Shown in pieces: positions 28,943-37,308 of a DNA stretch of 58,151 nucleotides; positions within the stretch are counted from its first letter, which is position 1, and each line of letters starts with the position of its first letter. The position numbers and the translations under genes were made by a program. This stretch comes from Paludibacteraceae bacterium (GTDB taxonomy: Bacteria > Bacteroidota > Bacteroidia > Bacteroidales > Paludibacteraceae): NCBI GenBank assembly GCA_017628395.1, contig JAGBZD010000023.1:1-58151 (forward strand). Direction: 5' to 3'. The notes below the pieces were generated by a model that was given only the letters and a program-made list of their open reading frames with translations, did no database searches and had not been told where the DNA came from.

Positions 28943-30250
28943 TTACAGTACTTTGCTTCCCACCAACCTATCATACCTTGCGCCAAATGGTCTGTGGTAC
29001 ACCCAGATAGCGTATTCATTCTCCGTCTGCCAATGCGAACCCTCCAGCGGCAATGCTGTAGCGCCATTCGCAGGGGTTGCCACATAGTACATATAGTCAT
29101 ATCCGCCCTGCTTGAGATACGCATATAGATAGTAGCATTTCTGCTCCGCATCATACTCCATCCTATTCTCTGCTTTATACTGATTACCAAACAGATCACC
29201 TCCGACGAACACATGCCCGTCCATCACATATTGCTCCACGGGCAGTACAAAATGCACCCACATATATTCCGCCTCTGTATCTACATAATCCGTCTTCTCG
29301 CAATTGACCATCCATTGCCCATTCGCATCCCTTTCGGTTAGGTATGGAAGCCCCTCACGACTTGCATTCTTATTCTTCGTGCCACGCACCTCATCTATAT
29401 CCAAGAGCGCATGGTATTCTCCTTGCGCATACTGCACCCTATCCACATGATAACCTGCATAATAAGCCGAATAAATATCAAAGTGTCGATACTCATTTCC
29501 ACCCTCAAAGATCAGTGTTTTCTGGTTCACATAGCGCAGTCGATTGGGCTCTACAAAAGTAGGTTTCTCCAGCACCACATGATTGTCCTGCCTGCCGTTC
29601 TGCTCTACTACCACTCTCATCTCTCCCACATCGCGCAAGTTCAACGCTTTGGTCATCACATCGATGTCCAACTGCTGATACCTACCATTGAGTTCAATGT
29701 CCGTATTTGCTCGCACATTCACATCGATGCCCACCAACGGCTCTACCACGCGAAAGCACACTTCTGCCACCATCTGCCCTTGGTCGCCATCCTCATAAAT
29801 CTGCAACGCATAATTGCCGCTCGCTTTCAGCTGCATATCCTCGTTCGGAAAAGTGAATGTGTAGTGGGTGTATGCCTGCTGGGTATTCATTGAGTGCTCG
29901 TAATCCACGATGTCGGCGGTCGTGAATCCGTCCACATATTCGTAGCTACTGATGTCGCTTTCGGTCCAATCTCTATTGCAATGTATCACGCGATAGCTGT
30001 ATTGATGTACATCGTGGCTCATCTCATCGAACGAAATTTCGAGAGTGTTTTCGTCTTCGCTACCGTCTATCATACCGTTCTCTGGCAGCACCAAATAAGG
30101 TCGCTCAACCATGCCTTTTGGTTCTAAGACCTCACTCAAATACCGCACGCGCAATGTGCGTACATTAGTGTATAGTGCTTGCGTGCGGTGTTGTGCGCAA
30201 ACTACGAATGCATGCAGTAACACAATACATATGTATAATATTTTTTTCAT
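28943..30250 (-). CDS. Type IX secretion Plug-domain protein (DUF5103)
   Basis: A 435-aa exported protein with a signal peptide ending VVCAQ. The mature part begins with the family pattern NVRTLRVRYLSEVLEPKGMVERPYLVLPENGMIDGSEDEN and CNRDWTESDISSYEYVDGFT. DUF5103 proteins include the Plug that seals the periplasmic side of the SprA translocon of the type IX secretion system. This predicts that the organism carries T9SS, although no other T9SS gene is in the window. The frame is open to 30289, but the signal peptide and a promoter at 30259-30290 set the start at 30250. Confidence 0.88.
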   Translation of the reverse strand: MKKILYICIVLLHAFVVCAQHRTQALYTNVRTLRVRYLSEVLEPKGMVERPYLVLPENGMIDGSEDENTLEISFDEMSHDVHQYSYRVIHCNRDWTESDISSYEYVDGFTTADIVDYEHSMNTQQAYTHYTFTFPNEDMQLKASGNYALQIYEDGDQGQMVAEVCFRVVEPLVGIDVNVRANTDIELNGRYQQLDIDVMTKALNLRDVGEMRVVVEQNGRQDNHVVLEKPTFVEPNRLRYVNQKTLIFEGGNEYRHFDIYSAYYAGYHVDRVQYAQGEYHALLDIDEVRGTKNKNASREGLPYLTERDANGQWMVNCEKTDYVDTEAEYMWVHFVLPVEQYVMDGHVFVGGDLFGNQYKAENRMEYDAEQKCYYLYAYLKQGGYDYMYYVATPANGATALPLEGSHWQTENEYAIWVYHRPFGARYDRLVGSKVL

Positions 30251-30258
30251 TTCGACTG

Positions 30259-30290
30259 CAAAATTACAAAAAAATACCCAAATACACAAA
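30259..30290 (-). promoter_or_regulatory. Promoter of the DUF5103 gene
   Basis: Minus strand: TTTG (30290-30287), 20 nt, TAATTTTG (30266-30259). Its upstream box is only 4 nt from the upstream box of the divergent tRNA promoter. Confidence 0.85.
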
Positions 30291-30294
30291 AATA

Positions 30295-30326
30295 TTTGTA
30301 TATTTCAAAAAAAAGCAGTACTTTTG
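30295..30326 (+). promoter_or_regulatory. Promoter of tRNA-Thr
   Basis: TTTG at 30295-30298, 20 nt, TACTTTTG at 30319-30326, about 30 nt before the mature tRNA 5' end. Confidence 0.85.
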
Positions 30327-30358
30327 CACCCGATTTCGGCATTGTCTGCTGACGCGTT

Positions 30359-30431
<73 letters not shown>

Positions 30432-30432
30432 C

Positions 30433-30463
30433 AAAAAAGAAGAGGAATTTCCTCTTCTTTTTT
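30433..30463 (+). terminator. Terminator after tRNA-Thr
   Basis: Fourteen-base arms (30433-30446 with 30450-30463) around a 3-nt loop, ending in a run of T. The A-run on the other side makes it potentially bidirectional. It begins 2 nt after the tRNA. Confidence 0.9.
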
Positions 30464-30569
30464 CATTACCTCTCGTATACAAATCATGAAGGGCAGAAGC
30501 CGTTGGGAGCAAAATGTCCCATACACCCCCTCTTTTTTTGTAGGAAAGTGCGAAGAAAAGTAGTCTGTT

Positions 30570-30601
30570 ATTGTTTAATTGAAAAAAAAGCAGTACCTTT
30601 G
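30570..30601 (+). promoter_or_regulatory. Promoter of the amidase/golvesin gene
   Basis: ATTG at 30570-30573, 20 nt, TACCTTTG at 30594-30601, followed by a leader of about 47 nt to the ATG at 30653. Confidence 0.82.
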
Positions 30602-30652
30602 CGGACGGAAACAAATTCTGTTGATTTTATACTAACATTTAACATATAAGAT

Positions 30653-33595
30653 ATGCAAAGAACGATTCTTCTTTTTGTTTTAATTTTTGGTATGAGTTGG
30701 CATGCATTGGCACTTGACAAACAAGCCTTAACCGATACCTTGAATGCCCTTGTGCGGCAACATGCCTATACCGAATCCGTAAAGATACATAGCGTTCGTG
30801 TGAAGAATAAATATGTGACTATTCGTACTAATCGGGCCCTCAGTACTATCAGTATGTCTGCCGATGAAGTTCGCGATTTGCGTTTATTGGTAAGCCAAAT
30901 AGTATTAGGTAACAATCAAGGCAAAGTAACCATCTACACGGATGACTATGAGATTGGCGAATTAGTGACCAGCGTTCATCAGTCGCGCAGCAAAGCCAAC
31001 CGTTATACCCTACCCACAACAACCCCATGGGTAACCAACACCTCACGCCCTTATTCCGCAAAACAAGGATTAGATGGCAAGCATATAGCCCTCTGGGGTA
31101 GCCATGGACAGTATTTCCACCAACCTACCGAATCATGGCGTTGGCAACGCGCCAAAGTGTGGACTACTATTGAGGACCTTTACACTACCAGCTACACAAT
31201 GCCTTTCCTTGTACCAATGTTAGAGAACGCTGGTGCAGTAGTGGTACAACCACGCGAGCGCGATACGCAAACATATGAGCAAGTAGTGGACGACAGCCAA
31301 GCCACCCTCAAAGGTCAATGGGCTATTGGCGAAGACGCTGGTTGGGCTAATCCGACTACGCATCTGCTCGAAGGTGACAATCCGTTCACCAAGGGTCGTT
31401 ATATCGTAGAAGTGAAATGCGATGAGAAGAACAAAGGAGAGGTCATCTATGCCCCTACGCTACCTGCTGGCGAATATGCTGTCTATGTCAGCTATAATAC
31501 TCAACCCAATAGTAGCAGCAAGGCGCAATATACCGTCATGCACAAAGGTCAAAAGACCACATTCTCTGTCAATCAAAAGATGGGTGGTGGCACATGGGTA
31601 TATCTTGGTACTTTTGCCTTCGATAGCGACAAGACCAACAACTATGTCAGTGTAACCGCCGCAGCTAACGGCAAAGAGATTGTCACTACTGATGCAGTGA
31701 AGTTCGGTGGTGGTATGGGCAGCGTAGCACGCTACAAACAGCCCGATAGCTTTGAGAATATACCATCGTCGAAGGATTTGCCCGAGAGCGATGTAGCTAT
31801 AATCGATAGCGCAGAATTACTTGCTAACCAAGCCAATGCAATCACAAGTGGCTTGCCAAGATACATTGAAGCTGCACGCTATTGGATGCAATACGCTGGT
31901 ATCCCTGATAGTATTTACAACTATACAGATAGCAAAAATGACTACATAGATGACTATGCATCACGCGGTATTTGGGTGAATTACCTCGCTGGTGGTAGTG
32001 CAGCCAATCCCAACGAAGCAGGATTAGGCATTCCACTGCACGCTTGTTTGGCATTCCACACCGATGCTGGCGTTCGCAAAGATATAGTCGGTACGCTCCT
32101 TATCTACAAGAATCACGATAATGATAAGAATAAGAACTATCCTACAGGCAAAAGCCGCATTCTCAATCGCGATCTTGCTGATTACATGCAAACACAGATT
32201 GTGGAGGACATGCGCGCACTCTATGCACCCGAATGGACACGCCGCCAATTAGACAACTCCTCTTATGCCGAAGCACGCCACCCCAAAGTACCCGCAGTGC
32301 TATTAGAACTCCTTTCTCACCAGAACATGACCGATATGATATATGGTCTTGACCCTCGCGTTCGCTTCACAATCTCGCGTGCAATCTACAAATCGTTCTT
32401 ACGCTTCATTCACGAGCAATATGGTACCGAGTATATCGTACAGCCGTTGCCCGTGAGAAGTATGGCGATGACCATGGAAGAGGGAAGCCATACACAGGGA
32501 GCCCAATCCGTTAAAATCACATGGCAAGCTACAGAGGATACGCTCGAACCAACCGCCACTCCTACTTATTATATTGTATATACTCGCCAAAACGATGGCG
32601 ATTGGGACAATGGCGTTCGCGTACAGGCAGCAGAATACACCTTTACTGCCGAAGCTGGCAAACGCTATGACATATGTGTGGCAGCAGGCAACGCAGGTGG
32701 TATCAGTTTCAAGAGCGAAGTGCTGTCGGCATACATTGCTCCCGAAGAGAAAGGCAAAGTATTGATTGTAAACGGTTTCAATCGCATTAGCGGTCCCGAA
32801 TGGTGGCGCGACAGTATCTATGGCGGTATCCGTCCGATGAGCCACGCCGTACCTTATGGCAAAGGAGTGAACTATATCGGCGAAGTGTATGACTTCGACA
32901 GCCGCAACGAGTGGAAGACCGACGACAACTGTGGTTGGGGTATGTGCTATAGCGACCACATGGACCACCCTACCGTGGGAAATACCTTCGATTATCCTGC
33001 TATGCACGGTAAAGTATTGGCTGAGATGGGCTATTCCTATGTCAGCACCAGTGCAGCGGCATTGGATAGCATTGCTGGCTATGATGCTGTGGATGTCATA
33101 TTGGGCAAGCAAAAGACCATCGTGATGGGTAGCGACACTTCGTTCCATTGTATGCCCGCCCACTTGCAACACGCACTCACGCACTACTTGCAACACGGCG
33201 GTCGCCTCTTGCTCTCTGGTGCACATATCGCCAGCGATATGCAAGGCAAGGAAGACGCTGCCTTCACGAAGAACCAATTGCACTACGAGTTCCGTTGCAC
33301 CCACGCTTCGCGCACGGGCAAGGTTCGCATTGAGCGCGAACTCACCAAAGGTAACTACACTTACCGCACAGAACCAAACGAGACCATGCTTCATACCGAG
33401 AACGCAGACGGTATCTTCCCCGCCAATGGTGGTGTAGTGGTAGCCCGTTTCCCAGAGGCGAATGTAGCAGCGGCTATCGGTCACGATGCTACAGCCGAGG
33501 GCGGAAGCAAGACACTCTGCTGGAGTTTCATGCTCGAAAGCGCACATGATTTCCCTGTGCTATACAAAGAAAGTATCAACTGGTTAATGAAATAA
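30653..33595 (+). CDS. Exported amidase/golvesin/FN3 multidomain protein
   Basis: A 980-aa secreted protein with a signal peptide ending HALA. From about residue 140 it shows an N-acetylmuramoyl-L-alanine amidase-like core (IALWGSHGQYF, later AFHTDAG near 467 and LLELLSHQNM near 551, giving candidate zinc ligands and a catalytic Glu). A golvesin/xanthan-lyase C-terminal-like beta-domain (about 245-360, GRYIVEVKC to TTDAVKFGGGMG) is inserted into it. A fibronectin type III domain follows (about 615-695), then an alpha/beta C-terminal domain (VLIVNGFNRISGPEWW). It probably acts on peptidoglycan or surface glycans. No T9SS sorting domain was recognised at the C-terminus. Confidence 0.8.
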   Translation: MQRTILLFVLIFGMSWHALALDKQALTDTLNALVRQHAYTESVKIHSVRVKNKYVTIRTNRALSTISMSADEVRDLRLLVSQIVLGNNQGKVTIYTDDYEIGELVTSVHQSRSKANRYTLPTTTPWVTNTSRPYSAKQGLDGKHIALWGSHGQYFHQPTESWRWQRAKVWTTIEDLYTTSYTMPFLVPMLENAGAVVVQPRERDTQTYEQVVDDSQATLKGQWAIGEDAGWANPTTHLLEGDNPFTKGRYIVEVKCDEKNKGEVIYAPTLPAGEYAVYVSYNTQPNSSSKAQYTVMHKGQKTTFSVNQKMGGGTWVYLGTFAFDSDKTNNYVSVTAAANGKEIVTTDAVKFGGGMGSVARYKQPDSFENIPSSKDLPESDVAIIDSAELLANQANAITSGLPRYIEAARYWMQYAGIPDSIYNYTDSKNDYIDDYASRGIWVNYLAGGSAANPNEAGLGIPLHACLAFHTDAGVRKDIVGTLLIYKNHDNDKNKNYPTGKSRILNRDLADYMQTQIVEDMRALYAPEWTRRQLDNSSYAEARHPKVPAVLLELLSHQNMTDMIYGLDPRVRFTISRAIYKSFLRFIHEQYGTEYIVQPLPVRSMAMTMEEGSHTQGAQSVKITWQATEDTLEPTATPTYYIVYTRQNDGDWDNGVRVQAAEYTFTAEAGKRYDICVAAGNAGGISFKSEVLSAYIAPEEKGKVLIVNGFNRISGPEWWRDSIYGGIRPMSHAVPYGKGVNYIGEVYDFDSRNEWKTDDNCGWGMCYSDHMDHPTVGNTFDYPAMHGKVLAEMGYSYVSTSAAALDSIAGYDAVDVILGKQKTIVMGSDTSFHCMPAHLQHALTHYLQHGGRLLLSGAHIASDMQGKEDAAFTKNQLHYEFRCTHASRTGKVRIERELTKGNYTYRTEPNETMLHTENADGIFPANGGVVVARFPEANVAAAIGHDATAEGGSKTLCWSFMLESAHDFPVLYKESINWLMK

Positions 33596-33603
33596 TATCC
33601 GAT

Positions 33604-33639
33604 TTGTCAGACCTGTCAGACCTGTCCGACATGTCTGAC
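33604..33639. repeat. 9-bp tandem repeat (4 units)
   Basis: TTGTCAGAC, CTGTCAGAC, CTGTCCGAC and ATGTCTGAC lie head to tail in the gap between the amidase gene and rlmD. The outer units are also partly complementary (GTCAGAC with GTCTGAC), so a hairpin is possible. Confidence 0.85.
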
Positions 33640-33653
33640 CCAACAGAAAAGTT

Positions 33654-35057
33654 ATGAAGAAAAAGAACTTACCATTACTGCAAAACATTGAGATTACAGG
33701 TATTGCGGCAGAAGGCAAAGCCCTCACCCGCGTGGACGATATGGTGCTGTTTGTACCATACTGCGTGCCTGGCGACATTGTGGACATACAAGCCACACGC
33801 AAAAAGCACTCCTTCATGGAAGGTCGCGTAGAGCGTATCGTGAAGCCATCTCCTGTGCGTTGCGAACCTCGCTGCAAACACTACGGCGAGTGCGGCGGCT
33901 GCAAGTGGCAAATCCTCCCATACGAGGAGCAACTCCGCCACAAGCAGCAGCAAATCATCGACAACCTCACCCGTATCGGTAAGGTCGAACTGCCCGAGAT
34001 CTCCCCTATCCTTGGTAGCAAGGAGATATATGAGTACCGCAACAAACTGGAGTTCACTTTCTCTGACCGCAAATGGCTCAGCTGGGACACTATCCGCGCC
34101 GCAGGCGGACTGGAGAATGTGGACAACACCCACGGTCTTGGCTTCCATATCCCCAACTGCTTTGACAAGGTGCTCGACATCACCGAATGCCACCTCATGC
34201 CTGACATCAACAACCGCATCCGTAACGGTATTCGCGACTTCGCACGCCAATTGGGTATCACCTTTTATAATGAACACGCGCACGAGGGACAACTGCGCAC
34301 GCTTATCCTGCGCAGCAATCACAAGGGCGAGATTATGCTCATCGTGGTTTGGGCTGACGAACCCGACATGCGCGTGATGGAGTATATCCGCGACAGCTTC
34401 CCTGAGATTATCAGCTTGCTGTATGTAGTGAATCGCAAGTTCAATGACACCATTGGCGACCAAGAGGTGCATGTCTTCCATGGACAAGACCATATCATGG
34501 AGCAGATGGAAAACTTGCAGTTCAAGGTAGGACCTAAGTCCTTCTACCAAACCAACACCTTGCAGGCATATGAGCTCTACAAAGTGGCGCGCGAGTTTGC
34601 AGGTCTGACGGGCAACGAACTCGTCTTCGACCTCTATACAGGTACGGGTACAATTGCTAATTTCGTGGCACACCAAGCGCGTCAGGTGATTGGTATTGAG
34701 TATGTGCCAGAGGCAATTGAAGATGCTAAAGTTAATGCGAATATCAATAAGTTAGATAATACCCTATTCTTCGCGGGCGACATGAAGGACATTTTGAATG
34801 AGGACTTCATCGCGCAATATGGTCGTCCTGATGTGATTATCACCGACCCACCCCGCGCAGGTATGCATGAGGATGTGATTAATACGATATTGTTTGCCGA
34901 GCCTCAGCGCATCGTGTATGTGAGTTGCAACCCTGCTACGCAGGCACGCGACTTGAATATGCTGGACAGCAAATACCGCGTAGTGAAGGTTCAACCTGTG
35001 GACATGTTCCCCCACACCCATCATGTGGAGAATGTCGTCCTGCTGGAAAAGCGATAA
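33654..35057 (+). CDS. rlmD: 23S rRNA (uracil-1939-C5)-methyltransferase
   Basis: SAM-dependent, iron-sulfur RNA methyltransferase of the RumA/TrmA family, 467 aa. An N-terminal TRAM domain (IEITGIAAEGKALTRVDDMVLFV) is followed by the cluster cysteines C74, C80 and C83 (CKHYGECGGC), with Cys70 just before and a further Cys in DITECHLMP. The SAM site is DLYTGTGTIANF, and the catalytic cysteine is in YVSCNPATQARDL after TDPPRAG. Paralogues in the family (RlmC, TrmA) are possible, but this is the common form in Bacteroidales. Confidence 0.9.
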   Translation: MKKKNLPLLQNIEITGIAAEGKALTRVDDMVLFVPYCVPGDIVDIQATRKKHSFMEGRVERIVKPSPVRCEPRCKHYGECGGCKWQILPYEEQLRHKQQQIIDNLTRIGKVELPEISPILGSKEIYEYRNKLEFTFSDRKWLSWDTIRAAGGLENVDNTHGLGFHIPNCFDKVLDITECHLMPDINNRIRNGIRDFARQLGITFYNEHAHEGQLRTLILRSNHKGEIMLIVVWADEPDMRVMEYIRDSFPEIISLLYVVNRKFNDTIGDQEVHVFHGQDHIMEQMENLQFKVGPKSFYQTNTLQAYELYKVAREFAGLTGNELVFDLYTGTGTIANFVAHQARQVIGIEYVPEAIEDAKVNANINKLDNTLFFAGDMKDILNEDFIAQYGRPDVIITDPPRAGMHEDVINTILFAEPQRIVYVSCNPATQARDLNMLDSKYRVVKVQPVDMFPHTHHVENVVLLEKR

Positions 35058-35102
35058 GAAAAGAAATAGTTCACCATCTCTACTACGAGATTAATACAAG
35101 AT

Positions 35103-35168
35103 TTGGTTAGCGGTATCTTCGCTTACCACTTCGTTACCACTCTGATGTTCACGGGTGGCGGTGAGGGG
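35103..35168 (+). repeat. Dispersed repeat R2, copy 1
   Basis: A 66-nt sequence starting TTGGTTAGCGGTATCTTC. Its reverse complement occurs at 57457-57520 with only about two substitutions and a 2-nt length difference. It holds an internal near-repeat (GTGGTAACGAA/GTGGTAAGCGAAG on the minus strand) and can fold (GGTTAGCG with CGCTTACC). It lies 42 nt beyond the 3' end of an AAA ATPase gene. Confidence 0.9.
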
Positions 35169-35210
35169 AACTCAGTTTCCTGCTTTCATTCCTCGCGTCC
35201 GTGAGATAGA

Positions 35211-36341
35211 TTATATCAAATAAGTTAGATAGTTCGCAGTCGTTATCACATCTGTTTTTTGTGGGTGATATTGTTCGATAAACTGATTGGGTATTTTGGC
35301 TGATTGTTTCTTTTCGTTCCATTTCATCTCGAACAGATGCAACTCACCATTTGACTCTTCGATATAATCAATCTCTTGCTTCTCTGTGGTACGCCAAAAA
35401 TATGACTTTACCAAACGGTCGGAATAATGATTATATTTCATACGCTCTGCAATGAAGAAATTCTCCCATAGCGCTCCCTTATCCTGTCGCAATTCTAATG
35501 GCGCAAAGGCTTGTAGTACTGCATTACGAACGCCTAAGTCATAGAAATAGATCTTTTTCCCTTTAGTTAACTCTGTGCGGATATTCCTGCTGAAGCTGTT
35601 CAAACGGAATACGATATAGCATTTCTCCAGAATATCAATATATTTCTCCACGGTCTTGCTATCCACTTCAACCGTCTTACTCAATTCATGGTACGACACT
35701 TCGCTACCGATCTGCAAAGCCAATGCCACTAATAATTTTTGCAGCACAGCAGGTTTACGCATACTCTCCAAATCCAATATGTCTTTATAGAGATAACTTT
35801 CCGTTAACTCCGTCAAAGCCTTTTCGGGCGGAAGACTACCAAACAACACATCGGGATAACTGCCATATATCAAACGCGTCTCCAGCATTTCACTGGTGGT
35901 TATCAACCCTTTGGCTGCATACAGCTCACCTGTAGAAATAGGGAAAAGATGATATTCTATTTTGCGTCCAGTGAGTGGTTCGTTGATTTTGCTGTGCAAA
36001 TCCAATGCCGAAGAACCTGTAACCAACAACTGAATGTTAGGGAAATTATCCACTATCACTTTGAGGGTCAATCCTATGTTTTCCACTCGTTGTGCCTCAT
36101 CTATCACAACCACGGACTTGTTATTTATCAACAGTTGTAAGCCTGCAAGCGAAGGATTAGATAGCATATCACGCACACTCTGTAGGTCACAGTTCAGCCA
36201 TAGAATGGTATCCTCAGCCATAGACTGTGTCATCATACGAAACAGGGTGGACTTACCCACCTGTCGTGCGCCAATCAGCAGAATGGCTTTACCTTTTCCA
36301 ATGTATTGTGTCAATACATTTTGCAGCGTTCGTTGTATCAT
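35211..36341 (-). CDS. AAA ATPase with DUF4143 domain
   Basis: A 376-aa P-loop ATPase: Walker A GARQVGKS (residues 24-31), Walker B VVVIDEAQR, sensor LLVTGSSALDL, then LFPISTGELYA and a C-terminal DUF4143 domain with a winged-helix-like segment (VSYHELSKTVEVDSKTVEKYIDILE) and a nuclease-like FEMKWNEK. These proteins are very common and mobile in Bacteroidales; their cellular role is unsettled. Complete. The upstream region has a 32-bp duplication overlapping its promoter. Confidence 0.9.
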   Translation of the reverse strand: MIQRTLQNVLTQYIGKGKAILLIGARQVGKSTLFRMMTQSMAEDTILWLNCDLQSVRDMLSNPSLAGLQLLINNKSVVVIDEAQRVENIGLTLKVIVDNFPNIQLLVTGSSALDLHSKINEPLTGRKIEYHLFPISTGELYAAKGLITTSEMLETRLIYGSYPDVLFGSLPPEKALTELTESYLYKDILDLESMRKPAVLQKLLVALALQIGSEVSYHELSKTVEVDSKTVEKYIDILEKCYIVFRLNSFSRNIRTELTKGKKIYFYDLGVRNAVLQAFAPLELRQDKGALWENFFIAERMKYNHYSDRLVKSYFWRTTEKQEIDYIEESNGELHLFEMKWNEKKQSAKIPNQFIEQYHPQKTDVITTANYLTYLI

Positions 36342-36393
36342 ATCGATTGAGTTTTGTAGATTATTTTATTATGGTTAGTTTGAAAAACGCTGC

Positions 36394-36425
36394 AAAGGTA
36401 ATCATTTTTTCTTTATTTTCCAAAT
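36394..36425 (-). promoter_or_regulatory. Promoter of the AAA ATPase
   Basis: Minus strand: TTTG (36425-36422), 20 nt, TACCTTTG (36401-36394). The TTTG box lies inside the first unit of the tandem duplication and is duplicated with it. Confidence 0.82.
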
Positions 36426-36479
36426 TTATGGCAATATTTTCGGATTATTTTCCAAATTTATGGCAATATTTTCGGATTG
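36417..36479. repeat. 32-bp direct tandem duplication over the ATPase promoter
   Basis: Two units of period 32 (36417-36447 and 36449-36479), identical over 31 bases, each containing CCAAATTTATGGCAATATT. On the minus strand each carries a TTTGGAAAATAA segment. Confidence 0.92.
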
Positions 36480-36604
36480 TATCTATTAATCTGTGGCTGT
36501 TAGTTTTCCGTTTTTACCTTTTCATTTCCCGAAGGGATACCGAACCCTTGCCGAAGGAGTGCTTGAATACGAGCATTGATACGAGCAAGAAGAATAACAA
36601 TATA

Positions 36605-36642
36605 AAAACTCACCCCGCAAATCAAATGACTTGCAGGGTGAG
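36605..36642 (-). terminator. Terminator of the orphan membrane-protein gene
   Basis: CTCACCC and GCAA arms (36609-36620) pair with TTGC and GGGTGAG (36631-36642) with one bulge. The minus strand then reads TTTTTATA. It begins 6 nt past the stop at 36648. Confidence 0.85.
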
Positions 36643-36647
36643 AGGGA

Positions 36648-37280
36648 TTATTCATTTTCTTGTGATAGAAGATACTTCAAAATAGTTATGAAGTTTGGAT
36701 TTTTGAACGAACATTCTTCATCATATTCTAATATTTCTTCCATTTTGATGTAAAGAATGGTGGATATATCTACAAAGTAATCTTCATCTCCATTTTGAGG
36801 ATTCATAAAAAGCCATTCCAATTCGTTATCAACAATAGTTACGCTCTTTATTTTAACACCTTTATACATAAACCCATCAGTATGTACATTGGGTACAGGA
36901 ATTGCTATCTTAAAAACAAATCTGTGTTGAATGTCCATTTTGTGTTGCTCAGTTATTCTTTTAGCTATTTTGTATTCGGGAGATGATTTGAGCAGATGTA
37001 TCAACATACTTTGACTATCTTTGATATCCTTTAACTCTTGCTCGACCAAATGCTTTTGCTCTGCTATTTGTTTAATATGCTTTTGCTCTATTATACCAAT
37101 CTGATGGAAATTGTTAATCACTACAAATGTGGCGATTACTCCTAAAAAGGTGATGACTATTTCATACTGCTTTCCTGATAGGCAGTCGAATAAAGTCAAT
37201 AACCAAACTATGAGAATAAATGCCAATATGCAAAGCAATGATTCGACTAGAACTTCTATAATAATCCCAATATGTTTCAT
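36648..37280 (-). CDS. Orphan protein with two membrane helices and a coiled coil
   Basis: A 210-aa protein not recognised. Two hydrophobic helices (residues 6-30 and 41-57) are followed by a charged helical stretch likely to form a coiled coil (IIEQKHIKQIAEQKHLVEQELKDIKDSQ, about 63-90) and a mixed alpha/beta C-terminal domain rich in acidic residues. No signal for a known family. It has its own terminator. The DUF4988 gene lies upstream on the same strand with a 28-nt gap, so the two may be cotranscribed. Confidence 0.7.
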   Translation of the reverse strand: MKHIGIIIEVLVESLLCILAFILIVWLLTLFDCLSGKQYEIVITFLGVIATFVVINNFHQIGIIEQKHIKQIAEQKHLVEQELKDIKDSQSMLIHLLKSSPEYKIAKRITEQHKMDIQHRFVFKIAIPVPNVHTDGFMYKGVKIKSVTIVDNELEWLFMNPQNGDEDYFVDISTILYIKMEEILEYDEECSFKNPNFITILKYLLSQENE

Positions 37281-37308
37281 CTCTTTTAATTCTTAATACA
37301 TAATATTT

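Larger units (their letters stand above)
36342..36647. other. Intergenic between ATPase and membrane-protein genes
   Basis: About 306 nt with no supported gene. It contains the ATPase promoter, a two-copy 32-bp tandem duplication and the terminator of the upstream minus-strand gene, each listed separately. Confidence 0.8.

Noticed and set aside
32399-33547. Long minus-strand ORF (382 aa) opposite the amidase/golvesin gene
   Set aside because: A shadow of the real gene's codon pattern; no start context, signal or domain, while the plus strand encodes a recognisable protein throughout.
33675-34676. Minus-strand ORF of 333 aa opposite rlmD
   Set aside because: Shadow ORF; rlmD on the plus strand has all catalytic motifs.
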